Part shown: positions 6,523-7,592 of the stretch, piece after piece
How the letters are laid out: each line of letters starts with the position of its first letter
Position numbering within the stretch: position 1 is the first letter of the stretch
Assembly: GCA_019348365.1 (NCBI GenBank)
Contig: JAHWJO010000220.1
Coordinates: 1 to 7,592 of the forward strand
Direction: 5' to 3'
Source of the DNA: Armatimonadota bacterium
GTDB taxonomy: Bacteria > Armatimonadota > DTGP01 > JAHWJO01
Length of the DNA stretch: 7,592 bases
Made by a program: the position numbers and the translations under genes
Notes under the pieces: generated by a model
What the model was told of the DNA's origin: nothing
The model's database searches: none
What the model saw: only the letters and a program-made list of their open reading frames with translations

Positions 6523-6878
6523 TTCCGGAGGGCTGCCGCTTCCACGCGTCGCGCTTCGGCCTCCATGTATCGTCTCCGTAAAACGGGGTACATCGCTCCC
6601 GTCACGCCCGTGAGGATCAGCCCGATCAGCAGGAACGGATACCAGATCGCGTACGGCTGACGGTCCGCCAAGGCCAACAGCCCGACGAGCAGGTTGATCA
6701 CGCCGAACACGAAAAACGCGAGCCACCCGCCGAGAATCCAGGCGCGCCCTTTCCCTTGCGGAGCCAGCATCCCGGCGAGCCCGCCCAGAACGCCGAGCAG
6801 CATCCCCCCGACACCCCCAACGACGGCGCCGTACCACGCCCCAAATGCGTTCACATCAGTAAACCAGGGTTCAGCCAT
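6516..6878 (-). CDS. Small integral membrane protein, unknown function
   Basis: 120 residues. Three hydrophobic segments are visible: about 12-38 (Gly-rich, with the repeated pattern GGVGGMLLGVLGGLAG), 48-70 (ILGGWLAFFVFGVINLLVGLLAL) and 76-99 (AIWYPFLLIGLILTGVTGAMYPVL). A basic, helical cytoplasmic tail (RRRYMEAEARRVEAAALRKQ) ends the protein. I do not recognise a named family. The ATG at 6878 has a near-ideal GGAGG 7 bases upstream, inside the end of the preceding gene, and a single base separates that gene's TGA from this ATG. Translation is therefore probably coupled. The partner is a DUF2089-like helix-turn-helix protein, so this may be a membrane component controlled by, or signalling to, that regulator; that is inference. 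The stop codon lies within the inverted repeat at 6436-6522. Confidence 0.8.
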   Translation of the reverse strand: MAEPWFTDVNAFGAWYGAVVGGVGGMLLGVLGGLAGMLAPQGKGRAWILGGWLAFFVFGVINLLVGLLALADRQPYAIWYPFLLIGLILTGVTGAMYPVLRRRYMEAEARRVEAAALRKQ

Positions 6879-6879
6879 A

Positions 6880-7221
6880 TCATTCCTCCGATTTCCGCTC
6901 GTACTCCTTCCGGTTCAGCTCCTGAATCGCACGGGCGGCGGAGAGGGTGATCTCTCCTCGCTCAACGAACCCCGCCAGCATTTCCGACATCGCATCCACG
7001 GGCCGCTGCTCGACGAGCCGGTTCAGCCGATGGATCAGGCGGTCCAGCCGGGCGCGAAGAGTCGGGTAGCTGACGCCGTATTCCCGCGCCAACTCCTTTA
7101 GGGAGCCGGAAGCGAGCACGAACCGCAGCACGAACTCACGATCCGCCTCCTCCAGCAAGAAGAGGGGATGCTGCCGCTCCAACGGAGCGGATTCCTTCTC
7201 AACGACAAAATCCTCATTCAC
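6880..7221 (-). CDS. DUF2089-like helix-turn-helix regulator
   Basis: 113 residues. The core HPLFLLEEADREFVLRFVLA (18-37) followed by SLKELAREYGVSYPTLRARL (40-59) and DRLI is a clear helix-turn-helix of the type found in DUF2089 proteins, small bacterial DNA-binding regulators. A second helical stretch (LAGFVERGEITLSAARAIQE, 82-101) resembles the short C-terminal helical motif of that family. The zinc-ribbon-like Cys pairs found at the N-terminus of some members are absent. The only in-frame start before the conserved core with a sensible position is GTG at 7221. It has no ribosome binding site, but the promoter at 7228-7256 would start the transcript on that codon. A TTG at codon 14 with GAGAAGGA upstream is an alternative start. 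It is first in a two-gene operon with the small membrane protein. Confidence 0.78.
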   Translation of the reverse strand: MNEDFVVEKESAPLERQHPLFLLEEADREFVLRFVLASGSLKELAREYGVSYPTLRARLDRLIHRLNRLVEQRPVDAMSEMLAGFVERGEITLSAARAIQELNRKEYERKSEE

Positions 7222-7227
7222 CCCATC

Positions 7228-7256
7228 ATTTTATCGCGTTATTCAATATAATTCAA
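7228..7256 (-). promoter_or_regulatory. Promoter of the regulator operon, implies leaderless mRNA
   Basis: On the minus strand TTGAAT (7256-7251, 4 of 6) and TAAAAT (7233-7228, 5 of 6) are separated by exactly 17 bases. Only six bases (GATGGG) lie between the -10 and the GTG start at 7221, so initiation at the usual distance falls on or next to the G of that codon. Confidence 0.5.
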
Positions 7257-7278
7257 ATCTTGTTGAATATTGTTCAAC
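7242..7278. promoter_or_regulatory. Helically phased TTGAA/TTCAA operator candidate
   Basis: Pentamers TTCAA (7242), TTCAA (7252), TTGAA (7263) and TTCAA (7273) start 10, 11 and 10 bases apart, about one DNA turn each. The last two form the 17-bp inverted repeat GTTGAATATTGTTCAAC (7262-7278). The second overlaps the -35 of the regulator promoter. This is the expected layout of an operator read from one face of DNA, plausibly by the adjacent helix-turn-helix protein. Confidence 0.5.
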
Positions 7279-7433
7279 CTGCGGGATTCCAAAAGGGTTT
7301 CCCTACTCGGCGGTGTATGGATATAGGTGCTCGGATGTGTCGGCGGAATGGAGAGGCTGCGCTTCCGTACCGCCCGTTGGCACACCCTTCGCTTCTGTGC
7401 CCTCCTCCCTCTGAATAGAAAGGTCCCCCTCCT

Positions 7434-7592
7434 ATGCCTGCCCCTCTGGGAATCGGAATTGTCGGTGCGGGAAGCATCTCCATCCGGGGAATCATGCCCC
7501 ACCTCGCCGTGCCGGACGTGCACGACCGCGTGAAGATGACGGCGGTGATGGACCCCGTCCCCGGCCGCGCCAAAGCCGCCGCCGAGAAGTTC
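7434..7592 (+). CDS. Gfo/Idh/MocA oxidoreductase, N-terminal fragment
   Basis: The first 53 codons of a gene that runs off the right edge. MPAPLGIGIVGAGSISIRGI carries the Rossmann dinucleotide-binding pattern (G-I-V-G-A-G-S-I) right at the start. It continues with a strand and helix ending in MTAVMDPVPGRAKAAAEKF, where Asp40 at the end of the second strand is the usual NAD(P) ribose contact region. This arrangement is typical of the Gfo/Idh/MocA family, cytosolic enzymes acting mostly on sugars, inositols and amino sugars. The substrate cannot be told from this part. The ATG at 7434 has GAAAGG about 12 bases upstream, a distant but possible ribosome binding site. It is divergent from the DUF2089-like operon. 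Confidence 0.88.
   Translation, partial: MPAPLGIGIVGAGSISIRGIMPHLAVPDVHDRVKMTAVMDPVPGRAKAAAEKF

Noticed and set aside
1..7592. CRISPR array, tRNA, rRNA or insertion sequence
   Set aside because: No regularly spaced direct repeats, no cloverleaf with a TTCGANNC-type arm, no rRNA-like sequence and no transposase were seen.

Overview
This window is bacterial chromosome with GC-rich coding sequence (by eye about 60% or more) and distinctly AT-richer intergenic regions. Promoter-like sequences are of the ordinary sigma-70 type and at least two genes have Shine-Dalgarno sequences. The protein set is a DcuC-like transporter start, a Bet/RecT annealing protein, an aldo/keto reductase, an AzgA-type purine permease, a RhlE-like DEAD-box helicase, a DUF2089-like regulator and a Gfo/Idh/MocA oxidoreductase. 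Together these recall Chloroflexota (Thermomicrobia or Ktedonobacteria-like) or Armatimonadota, but that placement is an impression from protein style, not something proven here.

Layout, left to right. Bases 1-138 (minus) are the N-terminus of an integral membrane transporter that continues outside the window. Bases 415-1667 (plus) encode a Bet-type single-strand annealing protein broken by a one-base frameshift near position 600. It has its own extended -10 promoter, a long C-terminal extension, and no phage genes or exonuclease partner in view. Convergent to it, 1750-2745 (minus) is an intact aldo/keto reductase. A 113-bp divergent spacer separates that gene from a purine permease at 2859-4262 (plus). 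A roughly 500-bp non-coding stretch (4263-4762) follows, with three clustered hairpins and a good extended -10 promoter. It leads into a RhlE-like RNA helicase at 4763-6298 (plus), which ends at a very strong 55-nt hairpin (6333-6387).

Further on, an 87-nt nested inverted repeat (6436-6522) abuts a two-gene minus-strand operon. That operon pairs a DUF2089-like helix-turn-helix protein (6880-7221) with a small three-helix membrane protein (6516-6878), separated by one base. Its promoter appears to place the transcription start on the GTG start codon, so the message may be leaderless. Four TTGAA/TTCAA pentamers at 10, 11 and 10 bp spacing cover the -35 region and look like an operator. The window ends in the N-terminus of a Gfo/Idh/MocA oxidoreductase (7434-7592, plus).

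The genes do not form one pathway. Most look like independent housekeeping or accessory genes with their own promoters. The items most worth a second look are the frameshifted, C-terminally extended Bet protein outside a prophage, the regulator and membrane-protein pair with its helically phased operator and apparent leaderless start, and the two structured intergenic elements around it.
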